Source: a virus. From it: a DNA stretch of 35,429 nucleotides. Under the pieces are notes generated by a model. That model worked only from the letters and a program-made list of their open reading frames with translations, searched no databases and was not told where the DNA came from. Where the stretch lies: IMG/VR virus record IMGVR_UViG_3300023174_000388, positions 1-35,429 of that record. One strand, 5' to 3'. How positions within the stretch are numbered: position 1 is the first letter of the stretch; the number at the start of each line of letters is the position of its first letter. Positions 13,895 through 22,370 of the stretch are shown here, piece by piece. Position numbers and translations under genes: made by a program.

Positions 13895-14680
13895 ATGGCC
13901 TTTCTTCAATATCCTTTAGGTTCTTATGCCCGAGACCAAGTTGGTTGGATCAGTTTTTATGTTGCTCCCTATTCATTACTTAGTAGGCAAAGAAGACCAG
14001 CTGACATTAGAGGGTTTCCCGCTCAAGTTATAAGACTTCCTATGCCAAAAGATCCAGGTTATCAGGTAGCACACGAATTTGGTGTATCTAATGACAATCC
14101 TATAGCACCTGTAATGACTGCAGCTGGATTAAGAAATAGTGGAGGTTTGGGTAATCTTGCTTCGCGTCTACTGCAACCAGCATTTTTCTATTATGAAAAA
14201 ACATTTGCAACTTCTACTTATCGCAGATTTAGCAATGTAACAGAACTTACCATGACTTCAGAAGGAAGAAAACAATATTTTTTCCAATATATAATGGTTC
14301 CAAAAAATGCTAATGAAGCTAACCAAATTGACCAAATTGTTGGAACATTTTATAAATGTTCTTATCCACAAGTTGCATCCAATTTGCCCGAAAGATCTTA
14401 TCCTCAAAATTTGTGGGCATTTAGTATGGAAGGATTGGATGGTCAAGAAATATCTGGTGACTTTTTAGGAAGACCTCTAACAATGGTATTGAAAACAGTA
14501 ATTGTAAAAAGAAATGATGAAATTGATCCTATAATGAGATTTACTCCATCTGGACATTCAAATTTAACTATGCTGGGTTTAGTTTTTCAAGAGTTTGAAA
14601 CTGGAACGTATGATCCAAATGAACCAAATGGAGGTCAGATACTTTCCAAGTCCGAAATCGCTGCTAAGTATTTGAGGTAA
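13895..14680 (+). CDS. 48: Baseplate tail-tube cap gp48
   Basis: The product is 261 residues (T4 gp48: 364). Gp48 sits on the baseplate hub and starts tube polymerisation. The diagnostic part is residues 110-215, with RRFSNVTELTMTSEGRKQYF, then an MVPKNANEANQIDQIV segment, and LGRPLTMVLKTVIVKRND. This is the tube-fold core shared by gp48 and gp54: strand, long helix with 'A..I..Iv..f', strand. The N-terminus (MAFLQYPLGSYARDQVGWIS) is typical of gp48. It starts a rightward baseplate operon, is followed after 3 bases by gp53, and has a late promoter abutting its ATG. Confidence 0.85.
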   Translation: MAFLQYPLGSYARDQVGWISFYVAPYSLLSRQRRPADIRGFPAQVIRLPMPKDPGYQVAHEFGVSNDNPIAPVMTAAGLRNSGGLGNLASRLLQPAFFYYEKTFATSTYRRFSNVTELTMTSEGRKQYFFQYIMVPKNANEANQIDQIVGTFYKCSYPQVASNLPERSYPQNLWAFSMEGLDGQEISGDFLGRPLTMVLKTVIVKRNDEIDPIMRFTPSGHSNLTMLGLVFQEFETGTYDPNEPNGGQILSKSEIAAKYLR

Positions 14681-14683
14681 CAA

Positions 14684-15532
14684 ATGAAATATTTTTCAAC
14701 ACTACCCACTAAAACTTTTTCAAGCTCAATAGGTAATTTTACTATTTGTGATTTTTTTAGTCATTACGAAATAAATACCCCATTGGCTCAAACTCAAAAA
14801 GTGGTAATAGATGACCACACAACATTAGTTGAATTTTCTCAAAACATTTACCAAGATAATAATTCAATATGGTTATTTTTGTTGGCCAATAATTACATTG
14901 ATCCGTTTGATTTGGCCGCTTACAGCGTATCTTTATATTTGGCTAATAATAAAAATAAACTATCGACAAGTTTATCGTCAGATCCTGAAGGATTGGTTCC
15001 TCCCATTTCAGTTGCAGGTGCAGCATCAATTATAACTGAATATATTGGCTCAACATCTGGTAAAAAGTGGGAATATAGTTCTGTTGGTAATTTCAGTTTA
15101 ACTGGAGGATTTGCTCTTGTTGAGTCTAGTGATTATTATACAGGTAAATCTGTAGTAAAAAAACCAAAAGTAAATGATTTTATTACGGCGACTTCTTATG
15201 ATGAGCTTTCTGTTATAAATAAACCAATTTCAGGATCTTCATATTCTGTGTTGACAGATGGATCAGTAGATGCGTTTGGAACCGTAAACAAAGTTCCTGT
15301 TACAGAAGCTGTAGCTGTACAAGCTATTCCAGATGCAGGATCTATTATTTTAGCTGGTGATTCTGATTATGCTACAGCAGGTTTTGCGACACCACCTCCT
15401 CCCGCTACCAATACAGGAGCTGGAGTAACATTAACTAATTTGCAATATGTTACAGGACAGAATGAAAATATTAAAGTTTTTGTACCCGGAAAATTGAGCG
15501 GTATTTTAAGTAATTTAATATCATTTAAATAA
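14684..15532 (+). CDS. 53: Baseplate wedge protein gp53
   Basis: The product is 282 residues (T4 gp53: 196). In T4, gp53 joins adjacent wedges around the hub. The family is identified by the segment DDHTTLVEFSQNIYQDNNSI, which continues WLFLLANNYIDPFD and aligns with the T4 pattern of 'eeLA..iYg....ywvlL..N...dp', a LysM-like fold. The C-terminal 150 residues extend beyond the T4 protein, are rich in Ser, Gly, Val and Pro (PPPPATNTGAG) and look like an added beta domain. The start overlaps no other gene, and the ribosome-binding site GAGG lies in the last codons of gp48 4 bases upstream. Co-transcription with gp48 is clear. Confidence 0.8.
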   Translation: MKYFSTLPTKTFSSSIGNFTICDFFSHYEINTPLAQTQKVVIDDHTTLVEFSQNIYQDNNSIWLFLLANNYIDPFDLAAYSVSLYLANNKNKLSTSLSSDPEGLVPPISVAGAASIITEYIGSTSGKKWEYSSVGNFSLTGGFALVESSDYYTGKSVVKKPKVNDFITATSYDELSVINKPISGSSYSVLTDGSVDAFGTVNKVPVTEAVAVQAIPDAGSIILAGDSDYATAGFATPPPPATNTGAGVTLTNLQYVTGQNENIKVFVPGKLSGILSNLISFK

Positions 15533-15541
15533 GTGTGAGAC

Positions 15542-17566
15542 ATGCCAAATACTGATTCAAAATTCAATCCAAGTTATTCTACTATCAAAGATATTATCTT
15601 ATTAGATAAATCTGGAAAACAAATATTAGATATAACAAAAACAAATATTCAATGTCAATTTGAAAGAGTTGAATTTGTTGAAAATATTACAGATGTTTTT
15701 CCTTCTGGTGCGCTTATTGTTAGAGATTTAATTGACATTGCTTCATTTTTAGAAGTAAATTCTATAAGTCAAATACAATTTGATTATGCAAGTGGTGCTA
15801 AAACAGTTTTTGATATAACCTCTAATGCCTATATTACAAACGCGGCTTCTGCAACAGAACAAAATTATGTAAGCATATATTTTAGTAATGTGTTTTACAA
15901 ATATTCACAATCACATTCTTTAAATTCTGACTTATTAGCTTTAGATAAAAACTGGGCAATTCCTCAAGTATATAAAATATCTGAATTTATTGAATATGTT
16001 TATTTAAATATAATAAAACCATTACAAAAATTAGATCTTTTAGCAACATCACCAATAATTGATAAAACAAATAATTATCTTTTATACAAAACTTTAAATC
16101 CAAAAGAATATAGAATTGAAAGTCCAACAGATAACATAATTCAATATCTAAATTATTTGGCTAGTGCAGCAGCACCGTCTGCCGAAGATACACCACCATC
16201 AGAATCTGGTCCTAGATTTATGTTCTGGACTGATTTTAATAATAGTATTAATTTTAAATATTTTCCAATTGATATTCAAATTGATAAATCTTTTTCTAAA
16301 ATTGATGAAAATTATTTAAGATTTGCTGTTTATAACAATGAAGATCCAGTTCAAAAACTGGCAGATGGAAAACAATATAGAAAAATTAATCATTTCAGAA
16401 CAGATCCAAATAACCAATACGTATCTAAGAATTACCATTATGTAAGAAAAATTCCTAAAGTTTATGATATATGTACTTTGTCCAATCCTGGAAACTCATA
16501 TTATGCAGATGTTTTAAGTTATCAGTTCCAAGATGAAGGACAAAAGTATAATATAGAAGTTATAAATTCTAAAGGATTGACGGGAGCTACTGCTGGATCT
16601 GATGAAATAATTTGTGAAGACCATTGGGGATACTATAATGAATTGGAACCCGTTAGTGATGGCCAAGTTTTAACATTGCTTGGGCAAGATTTTGGCAATC
16701 AAAAGAAATTTGCAAATTTAAATTTTATGGGAAATAGTGGCTATTTCCAATATGTGGACAATCCAGATATGTGGAAAAACATGTTTGATATGACTGAAGT
16801 ACATCCACATTATCCAGATGATGTTAATCTTCCACCAGAAGGTATACCTGGAAACGCAACCCATTTACAAGATATTCTTTTAATACGTCACAAAAACTTT
16901 TTAGCAAGTATTGGCAATTCTGGGGATTCTGATAGATTAGAATTAAGTAGAAAAATTGAAAAACAAAATTTTATCATGTATGTACTATGTTGCATGGGCA
17001 AAGAAACTGAACCATTTTTTGCTTTATTAACTCAGTATGAACTTGATAATACGGTAGGCAATACTGGATCGGGTGATCCCACAGCAACTTCTACTTATAA
17101 ACCTTATCGATATAATTGGGTAAAATTAAATTTTAATAGTACTTATGGTAACAGCGGTCCTGCTGCAAAAGGAAATACGGCAAATGGAAATTGTGGTGCA
17201 ACGTATTACATACATCAATTAGAAAAATGGGACCTAGATACTGTTTGGAAAGGTAATACATCTCAAGATGAAACCTGGGCTATCAATGTAAATGAAAGAC
17301 CACTGGGTTTAACTATAAACCAGCAAACTTATTTACCTCCTGGTTGGGTTAATCCTATAGCCTCTTCTGGTTTTAAATGGAGACCTGTTGGCGCCAAACA
17401 AGCTACATTTGATGCAACTAAAGGCGATATAAGTCATATAGTTAAAATGGATATGATTCCTTATGCTGATTTGTTGATGGATAGTAGAAATTTAGTTGGC
17501 AATAGTTATGTTGGTAAATACTTATATTATTTTTCTGTTGAAAATGTTGTTGATGGACTATGCTGA
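15542..17566 (+). CDS. Baseplate hub protein, gp27-like (large)
   Basis: The product is 674 residues, much longer than T4 gp27 (391). The N-terminal 120 residues (QCQFERVEFVENITDVFPSG followed by ALIVRDLIDIASFLE) fit the first hub barrel, in which a ligand-facing strand precedes a 'G...v.D' loop. The segment PRFMFWTDFNNSINFKYFPI resembles the hub motif in which an aromatic strand reports on 'sinfk'. The hub is the trimer on which the spike and tube assemble. The C-terminal 300 residues are Gly/Asn/Trp-rich and of unknown role. Its position between gp53 and gp25 supports a baseplate function. The following gene at 17576 appears to supply a second hub-type barrel. Confidence 0.65.
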   Translation: MPNTDSKFNPSYSTIKDIILLDKSGKQILDITKTNIQCQFERVEFVENITDVFPSGALIVRDLIDIASFLEVNSISQIQFDYASGAKTVFDITSNAYITNAASATEQNYVSIYFSNVFYKYSQSHSLNSDLLALDKNWAIPQVYKISEFIEYVYLNIIKPLQKLDLLATSPIIDKTNNYLLYKTLNPKEYRIESPTDNIIQYLNYLASAAAPSAEDTPPSESGPRFMFWTDFNNSINFKYFPIDIQIDKSFSKIDENYLRFAVYNNEDPVQKLADGKQYRKINHFRTDPNNQYVSKNYHYVRKIPKVYDICTLSNPGNSYYADVLSYQFQDEGQKYNIEVINSKGLTGATAGSDEIICEDHWGYYNELEPVSDGQVLTLLGQDFGNQKKFANLNFMGNSGYFQYVDNPDMWKNMFDMTEVHPHYPDDVNLPPEGIPGNATHLQDILLIRHKNFLASIGNSGDSDRLELSRKIEKQNFIMYVLCCMGKETEPFFALLTQYELDNTVGNTGSGDPTATSTYKPYRYNWVKLNFNSTYGNSGPAAKGNTANGNCGATYYIHQLEKWDLDTVWKGNTSQDETWAINVNERPLGLTINQQTYLPPGWVNPIASSGFKWRPVGAKQATFDATKGDISHIVKMDMIPYADLLMDSRNLVGNSYVGKYLYYFSVENVVDGLC

Positions 17567-17575
17567 GGATTAAAA

Positions 17576-18301
17576 ATGGATAGTGGACAAATAAAAACAT
17601 GGGGTACGAATAATTCCAAATCGGCATTATTTCCTTTTAACTCTAAAGATTCATATGCATGTGCAAATGCGGCCATAACAAAAGGATTGACATCAAGTCC
17701 TTCTTCTTTAGAAAATTGTTTTGATAGATTTCCCTTTATAAAAAAAACTGCAGAAGCTCTTGGTGTAACCTTAGGAAGTCTGTGGTCAGGACCATACGGA
17801 GCATCTGGTGGTGGGGCTCCAGGTGCAACTTATCTTCTTGATGTTTATTTTGACAAACCCTCTGATGAATGTATAGAAGTAGCTACATCACCAAAATTAG
17901 GAAAAGATTGGTTGGGTTGTTTGTGGGGTTCTCCCGGTGCACCATTTAGTTGTATTTGTCCAGAATATGGTCCAAAATTTGATGCATATTTAAAATTAAG
18001 ACAAAATGTTGCCACATTTTGGTATACAAATAGTTCAACTCCAGTAAAAAGACAAGAATTTTTAGATGCTTTGCAGTTTGGTCCTAAACTAGAAATTGTA
18101 ACCGCTGGTGATTTTAAATATCAATTAGGTACTGTTGCGTTCATAAATGTCAATGGAATATCTAAAAATCCAAATAAACAGACATTTTCTACTATAAATG
18201 GATATTATTGGATTGTTGGAATTAAACATGTTATCACAAATAGCGGAACCCATGAAACCAGATTGATGCTTTCTCAGATGGCAGTAGACAGCCCTTATTA
18301 A
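17576..18301 (+). CDS. Second hub-type baseplate protein
   Basis: The product is 241 residues. The C-terminal 75 residues (FKYQLGTVAFINVNGI, then YYWIVGIKHVITNSGTHETR and LMLSQMA) resemble the last barrel of phage hub proteins of the gpD/gp27 type, in which 'G.y.V..v.H.i....y.T.l.l.r' is characteristic. The N-terminus has several Cys residues (CANAA, ENCF, SDECIE, GCLWGSPG, FSCICPEYG). It begins 9 bases after the large hub gene and has a GAGGA ribosome-binding site. The likely reading is that hub functions are shared by two neighbouring genes. Its identity with any T4 gene (gp28 or the gp27 C-terminus) is not established. Confidence 0.5.
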   Translation: MDSGQIKTWGTNNSKSALFPFNSKDSYACANAAITKGLTSSPSSLENCFDRFPFIKKTAEALGVTLGSLWSGPYGASGGGAPGATYLLDVYFDKPSDECIEVATSPKLGKDWLGCLWGSPGAPFSCICPEYGPKFDAYLKLRQNVATFWYTNSSTPVKRQEFLDALQFGPKLEIVTAGDFKYQLGTVAFINVNGISKNPNKQTFSTINGYYWIVGIKHVITNSGTHETRLMLSQMAVDSPY

Positions 18302-18305
18302 TCTT

Positions 18306-18313
18306 CATAAATA
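18306..18313 (+). promoter_or_regulatory. Late promoter CATAAATA abutting gp25
   Basis: CATAAATA ends 6 bases before the gp25 ATG at 18320; the predicted start at 18319 leaves a 1-base leader. No Shine-Dalgarno is visible. Confidence 0.7.
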
Positions 18314-18319
18314 TTATGA

Positions 18320-18697
18320 ATGGTTAAAACTAAAGATTTCAATATTTTGTTACAAAAAGTTTCTACAAGTGCTAATTTAAAAGATTTTGGCATGGTTAGT
18401 GACTATAACATGTACGTTCAACAAATTGAAAATGTATGTAGAACTCAAAAAGGAGAGCATTTAAATCATAGATTTGGATGTAACTTATTTGATTATTTAT
18501 TTGATAGACAAGCAAATCGTCATATCATTGAAACAGTTTTGGCTTCATCAATACAATCAAATATTTCAACATTAACAGAAGTAAAAGCATCTATGGTTTA
18601 TTCGGATGATACGTTAATGCGATTTAATATTAATTTTTACATCCGCGATGGTTTAAAAACTCAAAGCGCCTTTTGCACAATAGAGGTTAATCTTTAA
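18320..18697 (+). CDS. 25: Baseplate wedge protein gp25
   Basis: The product is 125 residues (T4 gp25: 132). Gp25 is the sheath-initiating wedge protein conserved in contractile tails and related secretion systems. The central block VCRTQKGEHLNHRFGCNLFD followed by YLFD is the family's hallmark (arginine-glycine-glutamate loop, then 'FG.dl...lF'). RHIIETVLASSIQSN and the strand pair with RFNINFYIRDG complete the fold. The stop overlaps the gp6 ATG (TAATG), indicating coupled translation. The ATG lies directly after a late promoter with no Shine-Dalgarno. Confidence 0.92.
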   Translation: MVKTKDFNILLQKVSTSANLKDFGMVSDYNMYVQQIENVCRTQKGEHLNHRFGCNLFDYLFDRQANRHIIETVLASSIQSNISTLTEVKASMVYSDDTLMRFNINFYIRDGLKTQSAFCTIEVNL

Positions 18698-19785
18698 TGA
18701 CATATGATATTAAAAATTTAAATGTAGCATCTTTAGACTTTGATGATATTCTTTTATCCCTCTCAACATTTTTTCAAGAACAACCTGAATTAAATGATAT
18801 TAATTTTAATGATGAGGGAACTGCAGCTAATATGCTTTTGCAAATTTTGGCTACAGCCACAGCATATAATGGTGTTTATGCACAGTTTGGATACACTAAT
18901 TCATGGCCTGTGACAGCAAACATGGTAGAAGGTGTATTGGCAGCAGCATCATTAAGCTCTATATTGATACCTTATACCCAATCGGCTTCTTGTTCTGCAA
19001 CACTTTCTACAACTTATACGGGTGGTGCATTAAGGTATACTACATTTAATGGACAGGGCTCCAATGGAGCTTTGATATATTTTTATAATATAGATCCAAT
19101 TCCAGGAGATGGTGTTGGATATGCTACAAATCTTTATGCTGGATCTGGTACAGCCATATATACAAATTATGATTATACAACTCAATCTTGTATAATACCC
19201 AAAGAAGTTGATCCAAGAACTATTTCTTTTTATACTGAAAATGTTTCTGCAACTGGTGTCAAAACATATTGGAGCAGAGTAGACAAAGGAAATAATACAG
19301 CATCTTCAAATCAAAACATATTTACTGTAACGCATTCATCAGATGGAAATTATTTAGTTACTAATAATTTGCCAAATGCAGCCACTATATCCACTTCTAA
19401 AAGAGTAAGTATTCAGGCCGTCATTTCAAATGGTACAGTAGGCAATGGTGCTTCAATCTCACCTCCTTCATATGTTATTCAAACCGTTTCAACAACACCT
19501 TCTGGTGGTTATAATTCATTGAGTTTAAATCAAGCAAAATCTAAATTTACCTTTAATGCAAATAGTTTTCAGCGTTGTGTAACTTTAGAAGATTTTAAAA
19601 ATGCAATTGCTGCATCTGGAATATCAGGTACAGAAGACAAATCTCTAATTACTGTTTCAAACGGTACTGTACCGGGAACTGTAAATGTTTATGTAAGTGG
19701 TCTTTCTGTGAGTGGGCAAAACACATTAACACAATATCTTTCTACAAAAACAATGGCTGGAACTACCGTAATTTATAGTTTATGA
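18697..19785 (+). CDS. 6: Baseplate wedge protein gp6 (short, gpJ-like)
   Basis: The product is 362 residues, against 660 in T4 gp6. The N-terminal region DFDDILLSLSTFFQEQPEL, continuing GTAANMLLQILATATAYNGV and LAAASLSSILIPYTQSASC, follows the gp6/gpJ pattern: a helical start, 'G..a..ll..la....Y', then 'r.sv...A..lgy.p'. The C-terminal part, FQRCVTLEDFKNAIAASGIS, runs into a terminal strand-helix-strand typical of gpJ. Gp6 forms the inner iris ring of the baseplate with gp25 and gp7. The reduced length suggests a minimal wedge closer to P2 gpJ than to T4. Its stop overlaps the next start by 4 bases. Confidence 0.8.
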   Translation: MTYDIKNLNVASLDFDDILLSLSTFFQEQPELNDINFNDEGTAANMLLQILATATAYNGVYAQFGYTNSWPVTANMVEGVLAAASLSSILIPYTQSASCSATLSTTYTGGALRYTTFNGQGSNGALIYFYNIDPIPGDGVGYATNLYAGSGTAIYTNYDYTTQSCIIPKEVDPRTISFYTENVSATGVKTYWSRVDKGNNTASSNQNIFTVTHSSDGNYLVTNNLPNAATISTSKRVSIQAVISNGTVGNGASISPPSYVIQTVSTTPSGGYNSLSLNQAKSKFTFNANSFQRCVTLEDFKNAIAASGISGTEDKSLITVSNGTVPGTVNVYVSGLSVSGQNTLTQYLSTKTMAGTTVIYSL

Positions 19786-20399
19786 TTTTATTATTAAACC
19801 ATCTTCCAGTATCGTTAGCCGGCAAAATTGAAAAACTTGTTCAATTGGCCAAAGAGAAATATGGCTCTGAGTTTTATAATGTTCAAGGAAATTATTGGAA
19901 AGGAGATCAATTAACCATAGATTCTTTGTTTCCTTCTTGGATAATTAAAGAAGCAGTTAATAGCCCATCAACGGTCAATATAACAGTTCTTATTAAAAAT
20001 TATCTTAGATGGTTGTTAAGTATTGAATATGGTTATGGTGCTCAATTAGAATGGAATACAATAAGATCACCCTTATTGATGAATTCTATATTTTTAGAAG
20101 CACTTGCGGATTATTATTTCTCTGGTTGTGATTTTAGTGGTGATTTAGCTCCCATATTACCAAATATTAGAAAGTTTGCAATAAAAGCAGATACACATTA
20201 TTTTGATAAAAAAGGTACACCGGAAGCCATTAAATGGGTTTTAACATCATTGTTTGGTATGGATTATAATACAACGTTAGTTCAAACCAGTTCTCCTGGG
20301 TTTATACGAATAACTGGAAATGTACCTCAAGCATATAAATCATTTTTAGAATATTATGTTATTCCAGCCGGAATAAATATAACATATGTGAGTGTCTAA
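19782..20399 (+). CDS. Baseplate wedge protein of gp7/gpI type
   Basis: The product is 205 residues. The middle segment, FLEALADYYFSGCDFSGDL, runs on to APILPNIRKFAIKADTHYFD and a KKGTPEAIKWVLTSLFGMD block. It resembles the phage tail protein I family, in which an 'R..i..a...h..kGT..ai...l...f' helix pair packs into the wedge core bundle. In T4 the same structural role is played by the N-terminal part of gp7, which is five times larger. The gene follows gp6 with an ATGA overlap, the place of gp7 or gpI in other contractile phages. The TonB-like 'LEYYVIPAGINITYV' end is typical of gpI. Homology to gp7 itself is inferred. Confidence 0.6.
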   Translation: MILLLNHLPVSLAGKIEKLVQLAKEKYGSEFYNVQGNYWKGDQLTIDSLFPSWIIKEAVNSPSTVNITVLIKNYLRWLLSIEYGYGAQLEWNTIRSPLLMNSIFLEALADYYFSGCDFSGDLAPILPNIRKFAIKADTHYFDKKGTPEAIKWVLTSLFGMDYNTTLVQTSSPGFIRITGNVPQAYKSFLEYYVIPAGINITYVSV

Positions 20400-20400
20400 T

Positions 20401-20850
20401 ATGTTTAAAAAAATTATGATGTTTGCGGCATCAATTGCCTCACGCGGTTTTAATAATAATGTAGTTGATGTACCAACAAAACAATTAAGAGTTTTGTCTT
20501 GTTATGGTGATAACATACAAGTTGGGCAATGCCCATATTTAAAAAAGAGCAGTCATTCTGACTATTTTTATTGTTCTGGATGTGGATGTGGTGATAAAAA
20601 ACAAACATGGTTGTTACAAGGTGATGGAGAATATGCAAAACTGGATTATCCCGTATTGAATTGTCCCATGAAAATGCCTGGTTTTACCAATTATGATCCA
20701 AATTTTTATAATGATACCATAAAAGCACATAAGACTATGGTAGAAGATTATGATCCTGAAAAACTTCAATATATTCAGGTTACAATAAATCGTAATCAAG
20801 AAAATGAAAAAATATTTGATGAATATAACAAACTGTTTAAGAATTCATAA
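20401..20850 (+). CDS. Hypothetical protein with a zinc-finger-like Cys cluster
   Basis: The product is 149 residues from the ATG at 20401; a GTG start at 20392 would add three residues and overlap the previous gene. A conserved-looking cluster CYGDNIQVGQCPYL...YCSGCGCGDKKQTW places five Cys and one His within about 40 residues, followed by a further Cys in VLNCPMKMPG. This pattern fits a zinc- or iron-binding knuckle. The C-terminal half is acidic and mixed (VEDYDPEKLQYIQVTINRNQ). It is the last gene of the baseplate operon and precedes the neck genes. I do not recognise a named family, and a structural metal-binding role is inference. Confidence 0.6.
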   Translation: MFKKIMMFAASIASRGFNNNVVDVPTKQLRVLSCYGDNIQVGQCPYLKKSSHSDYFYCSGCGCGDKKQTWLLQGDGEYAKLDYPVLNCPMKMPGFTNYDPNFYNDTIKAHKTMVEDYDPEKLQYIQVTINRNQENEKIFDEYNKLFKNS

Positions 20851-20853
20851 ATA
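20846..20853 (+). promoter_or_regulatory. Late promoter CATAAATA abutting gp13
   Basis: CATAAATA overlaps the previous gene's stop and ends 8 bases before the gp13 ATG at 20862. The predicted start near 20859 leaves about 3 bases of leader, with no Shine-Dalgarno. Confidence 0.7.
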
Positions 20854-20861
20854 TTTTTATA

Positions 20862-21695
20862 ATGAGCACAAGTATAACCACTCGCCAAGAGTTTATAGAC
20901 TACACTTTCCGTTCTTTGGGTGCCCCAGTAATCCAAATAAACATTGATCCACAGCAAGCTGAAGATCGTCTAGATGAAGCTTTGGATTATATGCAGGATC
21001 GTCATTTTGATTTTAATCAAAGAGCTCTGTTTGTAAAAGAAATAACATCGGATGATATAAATAAACAATATTTTGATGTATCTACATTTGGTAGTGCTAT
21101 TGGCGCACAATTAAAAACAAAAAGTGATGGTTCTACTGCTTATTGGCCACTTGCATCAGATATAGTTACTGTTAACAAAGCATATCCAACAGGAAATGCA
21201 GTTGGTGATTATATATTTGATTTAAGATATCAATTAACTTTATTTGACTTCTTTGGTTTATATATGAACCAAACAGGGTTTTCAACAGGACCTATGGGGT
21301 CTTATATTGAAGGTATGAGTTATTTGCAACTTGTCAATGATGTATTCAATTACCCATCTGCCTTTACTTATAGCAAAACTACTACCAGACTTTTCTTAGA
21401 AACAGATTATACAAAATTATCTGCAAGCCAATTTTTATTAATTGAAGCATATGTTCGTATAGATCCAGAATTATATCCATTAGTTTGGAATGATCGTATA
21501 TTTAAAAGATATTATTCGGCATTATTAAAAAAACAATGGGCACAAAATTTAATGAAATTTTCTGGTGTTCCGTTGCCCGGTGGAGCACAATTAAATGCTG
21601 GTGCAATAATGCAAGATGCTGTTCGTGAACTTGCAGAAATTGATACTTCATTGCTAAAGACAATGGAACTCCCCGTAGATCCCTTTATAGGATAA
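20862..21695 (+). CDS. 13: Neck protein gp13
   Basis: The product is 277 residues (T4 gp13: 309). Gp13 and gp14 seal the packaged head and form the neck that receives the tail. The N-terminus TRQEFIDYTFRSLGAPVIQI, continuing QQAEDRLDEALDYMQDRHFD, is the diagnostic gp13 motif ('TR.eF.dY.lR.LGaPvi.in.d..Q..dri.dal......H.d'). The C-terminal helix set, FKRYYSALLKKQWAQNLMKF, and the end ELPVDPFIG follow. It starts the block of neck, packaging and tail genes, with gp14 one base after its stop. Confidence 0.92.
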   Translation: MSTSITTRQEFIDYTFRSLGAPVIQINIDPQQAEDRLDEALDYMQDRHFDFNQRALFVKEITSDDINKQYFDVSTFGSAIGAQLKTKSDGSTAYWPLASDIVTVNKAYPTGNAVGDYIFDLRYQLTLFDFFGLYMNQTGFSTGPMGSYIEGMSYLQLVNDVFNYPSAFTYSKTTTRLFLETDYTKLSASQFLLIEAYVRIDPELYPLVWNDRIFKRYYSALLKKQWAQNLMKFSGVPLPGGAQLNAGAIMQDAVRELAEIDTSLLKTMELPVDPFIG

Positions 21696-21696
21696 A

Positions 21697-22359
21697 ATGG
21701 CAACAAACCCATACATTAACACAACTAATTTTGGACCAGAACAAACTCTGGTCGAAGGTATAACCATAGAAGTTATTCAGGCTATGGGTCAAGATTGTGT
21801 ATATGTTCCAAGAAAATATTTGAATATTGATAAAGTTTTTGGAGAAGACCCAGGATCATCATTTGAAAAAACATATACAATAGAAATGTATATTCATGAT
21901 TATAAAGGATTTCAAGGAACGGATGTAATAACTCAATTTGGTTTGGAAATTAAAGATAAGATATCTTTAATATTTGCTAGAAAAAGATTTAAACAACAGG
22001 TTACTGATATTGATCCCACCATTATAAGACCAAGAGAAGGAGATTTAATTTATTTTCCTCTGTCAAAATCTTTATTTGAAATAAACTTTGTAGAACATGA
22101 AAATCCATTTTACCCCCTTGGAAAATTGTATTCCTATTTTATAACTGCTGAATTGTTCACATATAGCTATGAAAAAATGGATACTTATAATCCTGCGATA
22201 AATAAAGTAATGGATGATACTAGAGGACTTTGCGGATCCACAATTATTCCATTGAATAATGGAATAGGAACCACAGCCGGCATAAATGATGTTCTTGAAT
22301 CCGAAGCCATGGGCTACACATTTGATGCTAATGATCCTTTTGCTGCCTGCGATTCTTAA
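21697..22359 (+). CDS. 14: Neck protein gp14
   Basis: The product is 220 residues (T4 gp14: 256). Diagnostic segments are MGQDCVYVPRKYLNIDKVFG, a DVITQFGLEIKDKISLIFAR block, RPREGDLIYFPLSKSLFEIN, and YSYFITAELFTYSYEKMDT, all in the order of the gp14 family. It works with gp13 in the collar and portal vestibule of the completed head. The C-terminus is Gly/Asp-rich (EAMGYTFDANDPFAACDS). It lies one base after gp13 and 11 bases before gp15, within one co-directional operon. Confidence 0.92.
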   Translation: MATNPYINTTNFGPEQTLVEGITIEVIQAMGQDCVYVPRKYLNIDKVFGEDPGSSFEKTYTIEMYIHDYKGFQGTDVITQFGLEIKDKISLIFARKRFKQQVTDIDPTIIRPREGDLIYFPLSKSLFEINFVEHENPFYPLGKLYSYFITAELFTYSYEKMDTYNPAINKVMDDTRGLCGSTIIPLNNGIGTTAGINDVLESEAMGYTFDANDPFAACDS

Positions 22360-22370
22360 AGGAAATATAA

